DNA from: Zhongshania aquatica
GTDB lineage: Bacteria; Pseudomonadota; Gammaproteobacteria; Pseudomonadales; Spongiibacteraceae
Length of the DNA stretch: 64,000 nt
Assembly (NCBI RefSeq): GCF_027257955.1
Contig: NZ_JANZNQ010000002.1
Location: 1-64,000, forward strand
Reading direction: 5' to 3'
Shown: piece after piece, positions 27,089 to 36,600 of the stretch
Layout of the letters: each line of letters opens with the position of its first letter
Numbering within the stretch: position 1 is the first letter of the stretch
Notes under the pieces: model-generated
What the model was told of the DNA's origin: nothing
The model's input: only the letters and a program-made list of their open reading frames with translations
Databases searched by the model: none
Translations under genes and position numbers: made by a program

Positions 27089-28327
27089 ATGAAGCGGCCA
27101 ACGCGAAGCATAAAATCTGCCACAGAAAGAGCCACACTGCCCGTCCGTAGAGAGCCGTATTGGCATCCACTATATAAAGGCTTAGCAGTCGGCTATAGAG
27201 TGTCCAAGACTTTTGACGAAGGGATTTGGCAAGCTCGGTGGCGAGATCCTGACACTGGCAAACACCTAACAGCTTCCTTGGGCCACTTTGCCGACATCTA
27301 CGGGACAAATCAGAAGCATGCAAAAGTGAAAGCATTCGATGAAGCGTCAAAGGCAGCTATCGCCTGGGCCGATGATATGAGGGCTGGTATCACTAATACG
27401 CAACCCACTGTCGCGGATGCGTGCAAGCATTATGTCAACGCTGGCCTAGCAGGCCGCCCAAAGGCACAACAGTCGGCAAGCGGTAGTTTTCGCTATCGGA
27501 TAGAAGCCAATCCAATCGCCAAGATCAAACTTTCGTCCCTGCGCAAAAGCCATTTGCGGGACTGGATGCTCGGTTCGGTTCAGCAAACGGTGGATAAAAC
27601 AGGTGCCGACCCTTCAGATCCTGATGTAATGCGAAGAGCAAAGGACACTGCTAACCGAGATTTTCGGCATTTGCGTGCGGCTCTCAACCTAGCATGCAGT
27701 GATGGAATGTGCAGCAACAGCCTTCAATCAGCGTGGTCAACTGGGATAGCCTTCCCAGGAACAAATCGCTCAAAAGGAAACTACCTCAATGACAGCCAGA
27801 CCTCAGTGTGGATCGATGCGACTCCGCAACCCTTGCGCAACTTTCTCTATGGCCTGATGCTGACAGCCGCACGACCAGGTGAGTTAGCTACTCTAAAAGT
27901 ACAAGATTTCGATAAAGCTGCAGGGATACTTACTGTCGCGACGGGGAAGCGCAAAGAAGGCCGGGAGAAAATATTCCGAAATGTCGTGCTAACTACTGAT
28001 GCCTCAAACTTCATCAGTAAGCAGTGTACGACTAAGCTTAAAAGCGCCTACTTATTTCACGACTCCGCTGGCAACCCGTGGAACAAACAAACTTGGCAGG
28101 AATGCGGTAAGTACGCAATCCAAGCAGGATTACCAGAAGGAACTTCTGCGTACGATATGCGCCACGCCACAATTAGTCGATGGCTCGCTGGTGGACTCAG
28201 CACATTTGAAGCTGCGAAATTAGCTGGCACAAGCGAAGATATGATCCAGCGCCACTACGGACACCTATTAGCAGGGGTAACTAAGATCAAGCTCGATAGC
28301 GCCAGCTTATCGACCAAGGGGCATTGA
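27089..28327 (+). CDS. int: Tyrosine recombinase/integrase of the island
   Basis: A 412-residue phage-type integrase. The C-terminal catalytic domain shows the first arginine in MLTAARPGELATLKVQDF, the HxxR box in YDMRHATISRWLAG and the nucleophilic tyrosine region EDMIQRHYGHL. The N-terminal part (YRVSKTFDEGIWQARWRDPD) is the arm-binding type and 'TVADACKHYV' begins the core-binding domain. It should cut and join the tRNA-Ser attachment sites at 26884 and 47169. AAGAGG lies upstream of the ATG. All catalytic residues I looked for are present, so the island may still be mobile. Confidence 0.93.
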   Translation: MKRPTRSIKSATERATLPVRREPYWHPLYKGLAVGYRVSKTFDEGIWQARWRDPDTGKHLTASLGHFADIYGTNQKHAKVKAFDEASKAAIAWADDMRAGITNTQPTVADACKHYVNAGLAGRPKAQQSASGSFRYRIEANPIAKIKLSSLRKSHLRDWMLGSVQQTVDKTGADPSDPDVMRRAKDTANRDFRHLRAALNLACSDGMCSNSLQSAWSTGIAFPGTNRSKGNYLNDSQTSVWIDATPQPLRNFLYGLMLTAARPGELATLKVQDFDKAAGILTVATGKRKEGREKIFRNVVLTTDASNFISKQCTTKLKSAYLFHDSAGNPWNKQTWQECGKYAIQAGLPEGTSAYDMRHATISRWLAGGLSTFEAAKLAGTSEDMIQRHYGHLLAGVTKIKLDSASLSTKGH

Positions 28328-28454
28328 TCTAATTTCGCCCCCTCGAAAGCGCCAAATATTAGCCAATTCCTGATATTTATTTATCAGAGGGACATTCCGC
28401 GCAGTAAAACCCATGTGGAGAATCACGTATTACCAACAACTGAGGTGATACACG

Positions 28455-28712
28455 ATGCAACACAATGAAATAGGCATTATTAACAAACCCCGCAGCCCCT
28501 CCGCGAAAGACCGTCAAGCGGTCGATTTCGAGGCTGACGCCATGTCGGTCGATACCTTTGCTCGACGCAACGGTATCGGAAAAGTAAAGGCCTACGCGGA
28601 AATCAAAGCGGGCCGCCTGAACGCGATGAAAGTGGGTAGCCGAACCCTGATTACGCAGGAGTCCGCCTACGCGTGGCGCCAGCTCTGCCAACAGGGGGGG
28701 TTAAAACAATGA
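28455..28712 (+). CDS. Small helix-turn-helix DNA-binding protein (excisionase-like)
   Basis: An 85-residue protein with a MerR/AlpA-like HTH: DAMSVDTFARRNGIGKVKAY followed by AEIKAGRLNAMKVGSRTLIT, the usual helix-turn-helix plus wing of excisionase-type proteins. GAGGTG lies about 8 bases before the ATG. Next to int, it may be the recombination directionality factor or the regulator of the replication genes. Its stop overlaps the primase start region by 4 bases (28709-28712). Confidence 0.75.
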   Translation: MQHNEIGIINKPRSPSAKDRQAVDFEADAMSVDTFARRNGIGKVKAYAEIKAGRLNAMKVGSRTLITQESAYAWRQLCQQGGLKQ

Positions 28713-29557
28713 ACGCTCTCTACCTAGATTTGAACCAAGCATTTTTGAATGCAGGACTAACCCCGCCCGACCGTATTCTCGTTGACGGAAAACTGCACCG
28801 ATATGCTCAACCGGATAAACCAAAGTCAGTATCGAGCTGGTACGTGTTTTTTGATTCCGGCAGCGGCGTGACTGGGGTGGTCGGTGATTGGCGCACCGGT
28901 CTAAGTGCAAACGTATCGACGTGGCGTGATAAATCAATCACACAAACCGATATGGATGCAGCCAAGGCAATGATGGCACAAGCACGCGCACACGCTAAGA
29001 AGGCCAGAAAAGCCGAGCAAGACGCCACCGCGAGGCGCGCGGTATTAATCTGGAACAATACTATTCCTGCCAATCAAAACCACCAATACCTTAAACGTAA
29101 ATGCTTACCGCCTTTTGGATTGCGCGAGGCCAGTGGTAATTTAATTATTCCAATTACCGACATTGATAATGTGTTGTGGTCGATCCAAACAATTAAGCCA
29201 AACGGTGAAAAGCGTTTTCTATCTGGTGGGCGCACTAAAGACTGTATGTCCTGGATTGAAGGCAAGCGCACCGACACGCTATATATTGCCGAAGGATGGG
29301 CGACCGCCGCCAGTGTTGCCTTCTACACTACCAACACAGCAGCATGCGCATTCAACGCGGGCAACATGACGAATGTCGCCACAGCGATCCGCAAAAAATA
29401 TCCGAACGTCCCTATAGTTATTGTTGCCGACCATGACGAGGTAGGTATTAAGGCTGCCAAACAAGCAGCTTCAAAAACTGGTGCTGACTTCTGGTACCCA
29501 CCCACGCAAGGCCATGACTTCAATGATTGGATGATTGAATCGGGGGTGATGGGATGA
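28709..29557 (+). CDS. Toprim-domain primase-like replication protein
   Basis: A 282-residue protein. The N-terminus (RILVDGKLHRYAQPD, then WYVFFDSGSGVTGVVGDW) is the zinc-less binding part seen in mobile-element primases. The C-terminal Toprim domain carries the glutamate in YIAEGWATAASV and the DxD in VIVADHDEVGIKAA. It probably primes replication of the excised island. I chose ATG 28709 because AGGGGGGG precedes it by about 8 bases; a start at 28673 would overlap the HTH gene. The stop overlaps the DUF3987 start (ATGA). Confidence 0.85.
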   Translation: MNALYLDLNQAFLNAGLTPPDRILVDGKLHRYAQPDKPKSVSSWYVFFDSGSGVTGVVGDWRTGLSANVSTWRDKSITQTDMDAAKAMMAQARAHAKKARKAEQDATARRAVLIWNNTIPANQNHQYLKRKCLPPFGLREASGNLIIPITDIDNVLWSIQTIKPNGEKRFLSGGRTKDCMSWIEGKRTDTLYIAEGWATAASVAFYTTNTAACAFNAGNMTNVATAIRKKYPNVPIVIVADHDEVGIKAAKQAASKTGADFWYPPTQGHDFNDWMIESGVMG

Positions 29558-31167
29558 GCGAGCATATTGACAACAACCCGGCAATGGCGGAAATGGCGGA
29601 TTGGCGTATAAATAGTGTCCCCCTAGATATACGTGGATTTAAGCCTAATGTTAATTGGCGGAACAATGGCGAAAAGGTGGCGGATTGTGCAGAAGGCCGA
29701 AATTTACCCCTCTGTAAACCTATGCCACTACCCGAGAAGCCTGCAGCCCTCAACTACCCCGTAAAGGCTTTAGGCCCAATATTGGGCGAAGCAGCCAAAG
29801 CCATTGCCTACCATGTGCAAGTGCCGTTAGGCATTGCGTGCCAGTCCGTACTGGCTGCAGGTTCATTAGTGGCACAGCAGCACGTGAACGTGGCGAGAGG
29901 CAAAATCAGCACCGGCCCAGTGTCGCTCTATTGCCTTTCGATAGCCGAGAGTGGCGACCGCAAAAGCGCAACCGACAAGCTGGCGTTAAAGCCCGTTCGT
30001 GATTTTGAAGCAGCCCGCCGTGATGAATTACGATCCGAGTTGAAACGCTATCGCTCAAATCTAACCGCATGGGAAATGCGCGGTAATTCAACAAAACAGG
30101 TATTCAAACCAAAAGGTGATAAGGCTATGAGCGAGAGCGAGGAACAACGCCTTGCTAATGCATTAATGGAGCTGGAAGCAGAAAAACCAACTCCGCCACC
30201 ACGGGCAAGCATTACGTTTGCAGAACCGACACCGGAAGCAATATGGCGACACTATCAGCAAGGATTACCCAGCGCCGGTTTATTCTCTGATGAGGCTGTA
30301 GGATTTTTTAGCGGCCACGGTATGACCGCAGAGGCAAAGGGCCGCATGATTGGCTGTCTTTCTCAATTATGGGATGGCAGCACCTTACAGCGTACCCGCG
30401 CCGCTGAGGGTGAATCTGGCGAAATGGACAACCGCCGCCTATCTACTCACCTTATGGTGCAACCGATAGTAAGTGCGGAAGTGTTAGCCGATCCACTATT
30501 ACTAGGCCAAGGCTTTATAGCTCGCTTTCTAATCTGTCATGAAAGTAGTATTGCCGGCACTCGCTTTCTCGCAAATCGTGACCCAACAATAGGCCCAGAT
30601 GATAATCCTGCGATTATCGCCTATTGGTCGCGGCTAACCGAATTGCTAGCTATAACTGCAGCCACAGACGAAGAAACCGGTGGGTTAGATCTGCGCACCC
30701 TCGAAATCACCGGTGATGCCTATCAACAATGGGAAGCCTTACATGATGGTATAGAACGACACCTGACGCCAAGCGGCATGTTTTTCGACATTAAAGCCTT
30801 CGCGTCCAAGGCTGCAGAAAACGCAGCCAGAATTGCGGCTGTAATGGCATTCATTGAAAACGAGGAGATTACAGAGAGTCATATTCAAAGAGCTGGACAA
30901 CTAACGGCCTATTACTTGGAATCAATGGCAGCCCGCACAGGGGAAGCCGCAAACGATATAGAGGATATACAGGCGCGTGAATTACTCGACTGGATAACTC
31001 AACACGGCGGTAAGCTGGAGGCGACTCAATTTAACCGATTACCGAGGGCCTACCGAAAAGCCAGCAAAACCAGAACCATACTGGACAGGCTACGCATGGA
31101 TGGCCACCTAGAGGTGCAAATGGGAGCTGGCGCTAAAGCGGTGTATTGGGAGGTTATATCATGCTAG
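29554..31167 (+). CDS. DUF3987/YfjI-like helicase-type replication protein
   Basis: A 537-residue protein of the DUF3987 type often paired with Toprim primases on integrative elements. A Walker A-like loop lies in LSIAESGDRKSATDKLAL, where the usual GK is DRKS. Later blocks include LFSDEAVGFFSGHGM and LSTHLMVQPIVSAEVL with the GQGFIARFLI region. It likely acts as the replication ATPase or helicase partner of the primase. It overlaps the primase by 4 bases and is itself overlapped by the next gene. The family's biochemistry is poorly known. Confidence 0.82.
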   Translation: MSEHIDNNPAMAEMADWRINSVPLDIRGFKPNVNWRNNGEKVADCAEGRNLPLCKPMPLPEKPAALNYPVKALGPILGEAAKAIAYHVQVPLGIACQSVLAAGSLVAQQHVNVARGKISTGPVSLYCLSIAESGDRKSATDKLALKPVRDFEAARRDELRSELKRYRSNLTAWEMRGNSTKQVFKPKGDKAMSESEEQRLANALMELEAEKPTPPPRASITFAEPTPEAIWRHYQQGLPSAGLFSDEAVGFFSGHGMTAEAKGRMIGCLSQLWDGSTLQRTRAAEGESGEMDNRRLSTHLMVQPIVSAEVLADPLLLGQGFIARFLICHESSIAGTRFLANRDPTIGPDDNPAIIAYWSRLTELLAITAATDEETGGLDLRTLEITGDAYQQWEALHDGIERHLTPSGMFFDIKAFASKAAENAARIAAVMAFIENEEITESHIQRAGQLTAYYLESMAARTGEAANDIEDIQARELLDWITQHGGKLEATQFNRLPRAYRKASKTRTILDRLRMDGHLEVQMGAGAKAVYWEVISC

Positions 31168-31631
31168 ACCTAATAGCCGAGGGCATGGCAATACGTAATC
31201 AGCGGCCAATACAGGTGGCGATGAGTGCATCCGCAACAAATCCGCCAGTACCCGCCAATATCCGCCAACACCCACCAATGCTGAAAACACACGAAAATCC
31301 AGACCATGCTGAAGGCTCTACAGCTAAAATACGCCAATCCGCCAAATCCGCCACACTTGCTATTTTTGAACTGAGTATCGACGCATTCAATAAGGACGGC
31401 TTAGATCTAACGCACGATGACCTCTTATTTCTACGCCACCACTTACCCTTCGATCCAGGCATGCGTGACACTGCCCTAGCTCGTTATCGAGAGATATGGT
31501 TTGAGGCCATGGCAGCAGAGCCAGCCGGGCACAGGAAGCAAAACAGGGGCAGATTTGTAGCTAACACTTGGATAAGGACTACAAACTTAAAAACACTATC
31601 CCCTATGTATTTCGAGAAAAAGGAGATATGA
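31161..31631 (+). CDS. Hypothetical island protein
   Basis: A 156-residue protein I do not recognise. The first third is proline-rich and low in complexity (NPPVPANIRQHPPM). The rest is helical, with LTHDDLLFLRHHLPFDPGMR and AKSATLAIFELSIDAF. GGGAGG lies 8 bases before the ATG at 31161, inside the end of the DUF3987 gene, which it overlaps by 7 bases. Position in the replication transcript suggests an accessory role. Confidence 0.65.
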   Translation: MLDLIAEGMAIRNQRPIQVAMSASATNPPVPANIRQHPPMLKTHENPDHAEGSTAKIRQSAKSATLAIFELSIDAFNKDGLDLTHDDLLFLRHHLPFDPGMRDTALARYREIWFEAMAAEPAGHRKQNRGRFVANTWIRTTNLKTLSPMYFEKKEI

Positions 31632-31632
31632 G

Positions 31633-32229
31633 ATGGGCGGAATCGGTAGCGGGAGACAATCATCCCTCCCTAAAACAACAGGTAACTCAAAACATATAGA
31701 TATTCGGTTTCTGCGCAAACAAGGGTTATTAGTGCCGGACGGGCGTGGCACTCTTTCTTGGACACGCAATGGCCAATCAGCAGGCAACGTCAACATACGT
31801 GTAGAATCTGAGAAACACATTATCCTAAGTTTTTACTACAGGAACCGACTCGAGGACGAAAACTGGCTAAAGCGGGAATGCATGATCCCGCTATCAACTA
31901 CACCATGCCAATTTGGCGGAGTTCGGCACTGGCTAAACTGCCCTCGCTGCATGCGGCGCTGTGAAGTAGTTTATATGCAAGAAACCTCATTCTATTGTAG
32001 GCAATGTTGCCGGTTGCTCTATCCCACGCAATTGGAAGACAGACACGGTAGAGCTTGCACTAAACGCAATAAACTATATGAAAAGCTGCACGGTAATTGC
32101 CGGCCCCGCATGTGGAAGAGAACTAGGGATCGTCTTTATTTTGAATACCTCTATGCAGAATTAGATGCAATACACGCTTTGTCGGCTACAGTAGACTTCT
32201 ACAATCGTAGCTTAGGTTGGCGGAAGTAA
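31633..32229 (+). CDS. Zinc-ribbon hypothetical protein of mobile elements
   Basis: A 198-residue protein starting MGGIGSGRQSSL, an opening common in uncharacterised proteins of integrative elements. Two CxxC pairs, NCPRCMRRC and YCRQCCRLLY, probably bind zinc. A basic region with RMWKRTRDRLYF follows. It starts one base after the preceding stop, with AAGGAG about 7 bases before its ATG. It may bind nucleic acid, but no function is established. Confidence 0.72.
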   Translation: MGGIGSGRQSSLPKTTGNSKHIDIRFLRKQGLLVPDGRGTLSWTRNGQSAGNVNIRVESEKHIILSFYYRNRLEDENWLKRECMIPLSTTPCQFGGVRHWLNCPRCMRRCEVVYMQETSFYCRQCCRLLYPTQLEDRHGRACTKRNKLYEKLHGNCRPRMWKRTRDRLYFEYLYAELDAIHALSATVDFYNRSLGWRK

Positions 32230-32331
32230 TAACGAATAATGACATCAGCAATTAACTATAAAAACTTAGACTTAACCAGACAATCTCACTTGCTTGGGTT
32301 AACTAAAACCACCACTAAAAGGCCAACAACA

Positions 32332-32511
32332 ATGAAAGATGATGAGGATTACGAATACCTTGAGATACCTGATTGGCTATTTGCCAAACAAGGCCCATAT
32401 CACGTAGGGCCCATTACATGGTCGGCTGAAATATTACACTCTTGGATGTTATTTACCTTCTACCCCATTTATCGTGAAAAGAGTCACTGGGCCGGCGAGC
32501 TTGAAGCATAG
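32332..32511 (+). CDS. Small acidic hypothetical protein
   Basis: A 59-residue acidic protein from ATG 32332 (MKDDEDYEYLEIPDWLF) with a tryptophan-rich end. An in-frame ATG at 32239 would give 90 residues and lies 9 bases after the zinc-ribbon gene, so that start cannot be excluded. I recognise no family. It is the last plus-strand gene of the island, convergent with the nuclease gene. Confidence 0.45.
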   Translation: MKDDEDYEYLEIPDWLFAKQGPYHVGPITWSAEILHSWMLFTFYPIYREKSHWAGELEA

Positions 32512-32537
32512 TTATCGAAAGATACAAATGTAGGCGT

Positions 32538-32569
32538 CAAACCACTGTATATAGACGCTCAAAAAAGGC
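32538..32569. repeat. Left copy of imperfect direct repeat flanking the DRT1-nuclease module
   Basis: CAAACCACTGTA followed, after TATA, by GACGCTCAAAAAAGGC. The same arrangement in the same orientation is at 37953-37982 (CAAACCAATGTA, then CG, then the identical 16 bases). This copy overlaps the stop codon of the nuclease gene by one base. The two copies bracket exactly the DRT1 and nuclease genes. Confidence 0.6.
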
Positions 32570-33660
32570 TAGGTGATACTCCAAGTCTGCTTCAATCGAT
32601 TCACTGTATGGCTCCATTTAGGTGTTGTCGGTTTGCATACAGAGTTCTGATTACCAAACAAGCCAACTTCACTAAATGCCTGAGCTATAGGAACTGTGTG
32701 CTCCCACTTTATCGGAACGAAATACTCGGCAGCGTCGATAGAGTCATGGTCAAAACTGCAATAATTCACCTGAGTTTCCAAGCCTCTAAGATTTTCCTTC
32801 TCGACTAGAAAATCATCCAGACTTACACGGTCTCCAGTCACGACTCCAACGCCTACATAGCCCGTTTTAGGAATATTTACCCAGACCCTATCTCCCTCAG
32901 ACAGCATATTCAGCGTATTGGTATACCAGCCACCCCCACCGGCACTAATGAATCCATAACGAAGAGCGTCATCCCAGCTCCGACGTTCACCCTCACCGAA
33001 CGACACATAGAATTCGCCGTTCCAAGGTTCACGTGCACCTCTGGTGCTAGCCAATTGCTGGGTTTCTTTTGGGTCGATCATCCACGCTCGAGACAAATAG
33101 CGCTTATCTCCATCGATGAATGCAGAGAAAAACACCGCGTTAATACCTACGCCGTGCCGATCATTAAGATAGGTGATGATACGTTCCGTGCTTGCATCCA
33201 ACTCAGACGCCACTATCACCATCTGATGGGAGTCATTCAAGTTAACATCTGCCAAAGGTAAACTAAATTTGGCAAAAAAAGCTGCGTCCAAACTACTTTC
33301 CGGCAACCCGTGCCGTAAAGCGAAATCGAGATAGCAATCTACCAGCTGCGCATCGTCTACGGTATCAATCCACGATGCATAGTCTATGGCCTGCGCCACC
33401 ACATCACGAGGAGTTTTATCTCGTTTCAGCTCGATGATAATCACGCTGCCATTGGCATCTAGTGCAAGTAGATCAATCCGCTTGTCAAAACTGGTACGCA
33501 CCTGGCGACCGATAAGCAACCAATCAGCATTAATAATGGAAACGTCACGAACAATAAGCTCCTCAAGTTGATTTTCATCATCTAGCTTTGCTGTCCGAAG
33601 GCGTTGGGAGGCCACATTGCCTCCTCCATCAATTCGCCATATACCTTGTTCTATTGCCAT
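32569..33660 (-). CDS. NucS-like PDDEXK nuclease accompanying DRT1
   Basis: A 363-residue protein. The N-terminal part carries a restriction-endonuclease-fold core of the NucS/DUF91 kind: aspartate 63 in KRIDLLALD, glutamate 77 and lysine 79 in IIIELKRDK, and a glutamine in VVAQAIDYASW. The C-terminal part (SRAWMIDP, then EFYVSFGEGERRSWDDALRYG and GDRVWVNIPKTGYVGVG) looks like a separate beta-rich recognition domain. The gene starts 27 bases after the DRT1 stop on the same strand, so they are probably co-transcribed. Cutting DNA or RNA on a signal from DRT1 is a reasonable guess, but DRT1 is known as a single-gene system, so the partnership is unproven. Confidence 0.82.
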   Translation of the reverse strand: MAIEQGIWRIDGGGNVASQRLRTAKLDDENQLEELIVRDVSIINADWLLIGRQVRTSFDKRIDLLALDANGSVIIIELKRDKTPRDVVAQAIDYASWIDTVDDAQLVDCYLDFALRHGLPESSLDAAFFAKFSLPLADVNLNDSHQMVIVASELDASTERIITYLNDRHGVGINAVFFSAFIDGDKRYLSRAWMIDPKETQQLASTRGAREPWNGEFYVSFGEGERRSWDDALRYGFISAGGGGWYTNTLNMLSEGDRVWVNIPKTGYVGVGVVTGDRVSLDDFLVEKENLRGLETQVNYCSFDHDSIDAAEYFVPIKWEHTVPIAQAFSEVGLFGNQNSVCKPTTPKWSHTVNRLKQTWSIT

Positions 33661-33687
33661 CTAAAACGCTCCGTAAAGAAAATCAAG

Positions 33688-36600
33688 TCACTCGAAGTCT
33701 TCAAGTGGTATACCGGCAGGCGCAGTTTTCCTGTCGATATTAGAACGCATGCTTTTACCAGCCCCGTCCCTTCGGAAGTCAAACATGTTCATCTCAAAGG
33801 TATTAATAGCCACCTGATCATTACCCGTCGAGTGTGCAATTAAGCGCTTGTGCGGCTTGTCATAAGGCGCCATAGCGTAGGACCCCCCAAACTCACCGGT
33901 ATTGACGAGCACAACATGTTGATACATGTGGTAGTGCAGCGCCTCAACCATTGAGTCAAAGGTATTAACGTCACGATTCAATGCTGGAATTAGAAGTGCA
34001 TTCGACTTGTCGCGCAAATCCGCACTCAAATGAATATCTGTCGCATCAAAGCAGACCGCCCCCGTTAGAACGAAACCTCTCTCCTTCGGAAATCGAGGAT
34101 GAACAAGTTCCAACATTAACTGGTAGGGTCGCCATGGCTGAACCTTTGCTATTCGCTCCCCCTCCATCATGTGGTGCTTGCCCTGATACCTAATAATTTC
34201 GTTCATATTTCCATTGTGTTTTCTAGGAACAATCCACGCAGCGCAATTATTTGGGCCTTTGACGCCCTGTTGCTGAATGAAACTTAGGCCTGCAAATACA
34301 ATTGCATGCGTCTTCCTAGAGAGAGCTACGAGAATATCCATATCATCTTTATGTACCGCTAGCTCAGGCCAAACAATTAGATCTATATCCTCATGTCGCT
34401 CGCCCTTTTTAGGCTTATCGAGATGCTGAGCTTCGATATGCTTGATCACTAACTCAGCAACCCTAGCAACATGCTGACGGTGCTTAGCCCGATAGATCGG
34501 CTGATCCAATAGAATTCCATAACTTGAAAAATCATCCTTGTGCGGCATTTTAGACTGAACCATTGCCACGGTAAGCCCAGTTTTATCATGCGACCATGCT
34601 GGGTTAACGAGTTCGAGTAAGCTAGGCGTTCTAGAAAGTTCACAATAATTGCGCTTAAGTAACGCAAGGCGTTCGTCAACCAGCTTCTTAACCGCCACTA
34701 GGGTCAACTCCAAGGGCCAGTCATAGCCCTGATCATTCACTCTGATACCGGGCCACCTAAGTAATTTAGACAACAAGGTAGTCAACCAAGCCGAAAACTC
34801 GGCTGATTCGCCAGCCAACGCCTCTGGCGTGGTCATTAAACCAATTTGCCGTTTGTATTGGGTAGATTTAAGTCCTCTATAACCCGCCTTAGTTAAAAAG
34901 GACCGGCCAAAGCTAGTTGGATCTTCGGACCCAGCCAGAACTGCACGCAGGCAAAATGCGATACGCTGCAATACAAATGTATCGTCGTGCTCAGCATGGA
35001 GGTGACCCGCGATATTCGCTATAGACACATGAAACCGCACAGCGCTGACAATCAAATTCTCGTCGAATGCACCAAAAGCGGGAGGATTCCGATAACAAGA
35101 AAATTCAATCTTCGTTTCCGCCAAATCTATAAATTTGTCTGGCCGCGCCGTCTCAATTTCGGGCGCTTTATCAATCAAAGCCAACATCAATTTAAGCGCC
35201 ATCACCTCATTCGCCAAAGGGTTATCTATACGGCTAATAAGCTTATATATTGGTATATCACCGTTAAGGTCTTTTAAAGGTTTAGCTGACGGCCGGGAAT
35301 CAAGGTAAAGGCGGCGATCCAATTCTGTAGCCTTTACTTCAGCAACCCACCGATACTTTAGCTGCCGAGCATGACGAATCAAGGAACAACACAGGGCCAC
35401 ATCTTGCATAGCGATAAGCTCTAGAATAGGTATAGCCTCAAGCCTTATATTAAGCATCGAAGCTGTAGCACGAATCACTGCTTTTTGATCATTAAGCAAC
35501 TGACTAGCTATCAATATACAGGCAGCTATCTCACGGTCAGTCATTTCTTCCGGTAAGGTTATTTGCCTGAACCCTTTAGTTAGCTTTACGATTAAGTCTT
35601 GGTAATCATTACCACTACCCAACTCCAATGTTGTATCAAGACGAACCATCAGTAGGAATCGTGCTTGTTCTGCCAAAAAGTTAAACGGCGCCTTTTTTAC
35701 CGCTCTACCGCCCGCACTATCATCATCCTCAGCGGCTCGTTCGTCATCGGCAATAATAATGTCGACAGCAAATTGCTGCAGCTCTTCAAAAAACGAGTTC
35801 ATGTCAGCATGAGCAGGAATCGCTTGCAGGTCCTTGCGGTGAATAACAGTTGCTGAATGACGAAATATTTCTGCCAAACAGTAATTAGCTGTCGCAACCA
35901 GCCTAAGCGCATTAGCAACACGCGAATTGCTATATTTATTTAGGATTAACTTTAGCTGCTCCAATATCGGCCCAAGTAATTTGGGACTAGGATATAGCTC
36001 CAAACCCTTTTTCAATAGCAACACTAATGACGGGTCCCGGCTCCAACAAGCAATAAAACGACGAGCTATGCGCTCCTGCAGATAATCCCACTCCCCAGGC
36101 ACGGGCTGGCCTTGTTCACCAACATCACGGGAAGTGAAGTGCCTAATACTACTGAGTAAACTTGATATTTTGTTTGCTGCGAAACGCTTCAGCGTATCTT
36201 CTCGCACATCAAGAAAATCCCGTTCAATCGCCGCCAGCCTGTTAATCCGGCAGTTATCCCCTAACTGCTCTGGATTATCGCTTCCAGCCATCGTCAGCAA
36301 AGATTCAAGACGCCCAAGGTACTCACCTGCCTCATCTAATGGCACAGGCCCACTCATCTTCGACTGAATATCTTGCATAGCTACAGAAATCCCAACGGAT
36401 TTACCGCGAAACACCTCAACCTTTGTCTTATCCGTGTTTAGGCGAAGATTTATTTTCTGCAATTCGCGATCAAACATCTCGTTAAGCCATGAGGTAATTG
36501 CGGTAATAGGATCGACACCACAACCTTTTCTGCTAGGACCAACAATCACTAACCGCATGTCATCGACGTAACGACAATAGTCTACAATTCTAATTTCACT

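Noticed and set aside
28709-31167. Integrated phage
   Set aside because: No capsid, terminase, portal, tail or lysis gene occurs between the att sites; the content fits a satellite or integrative island.
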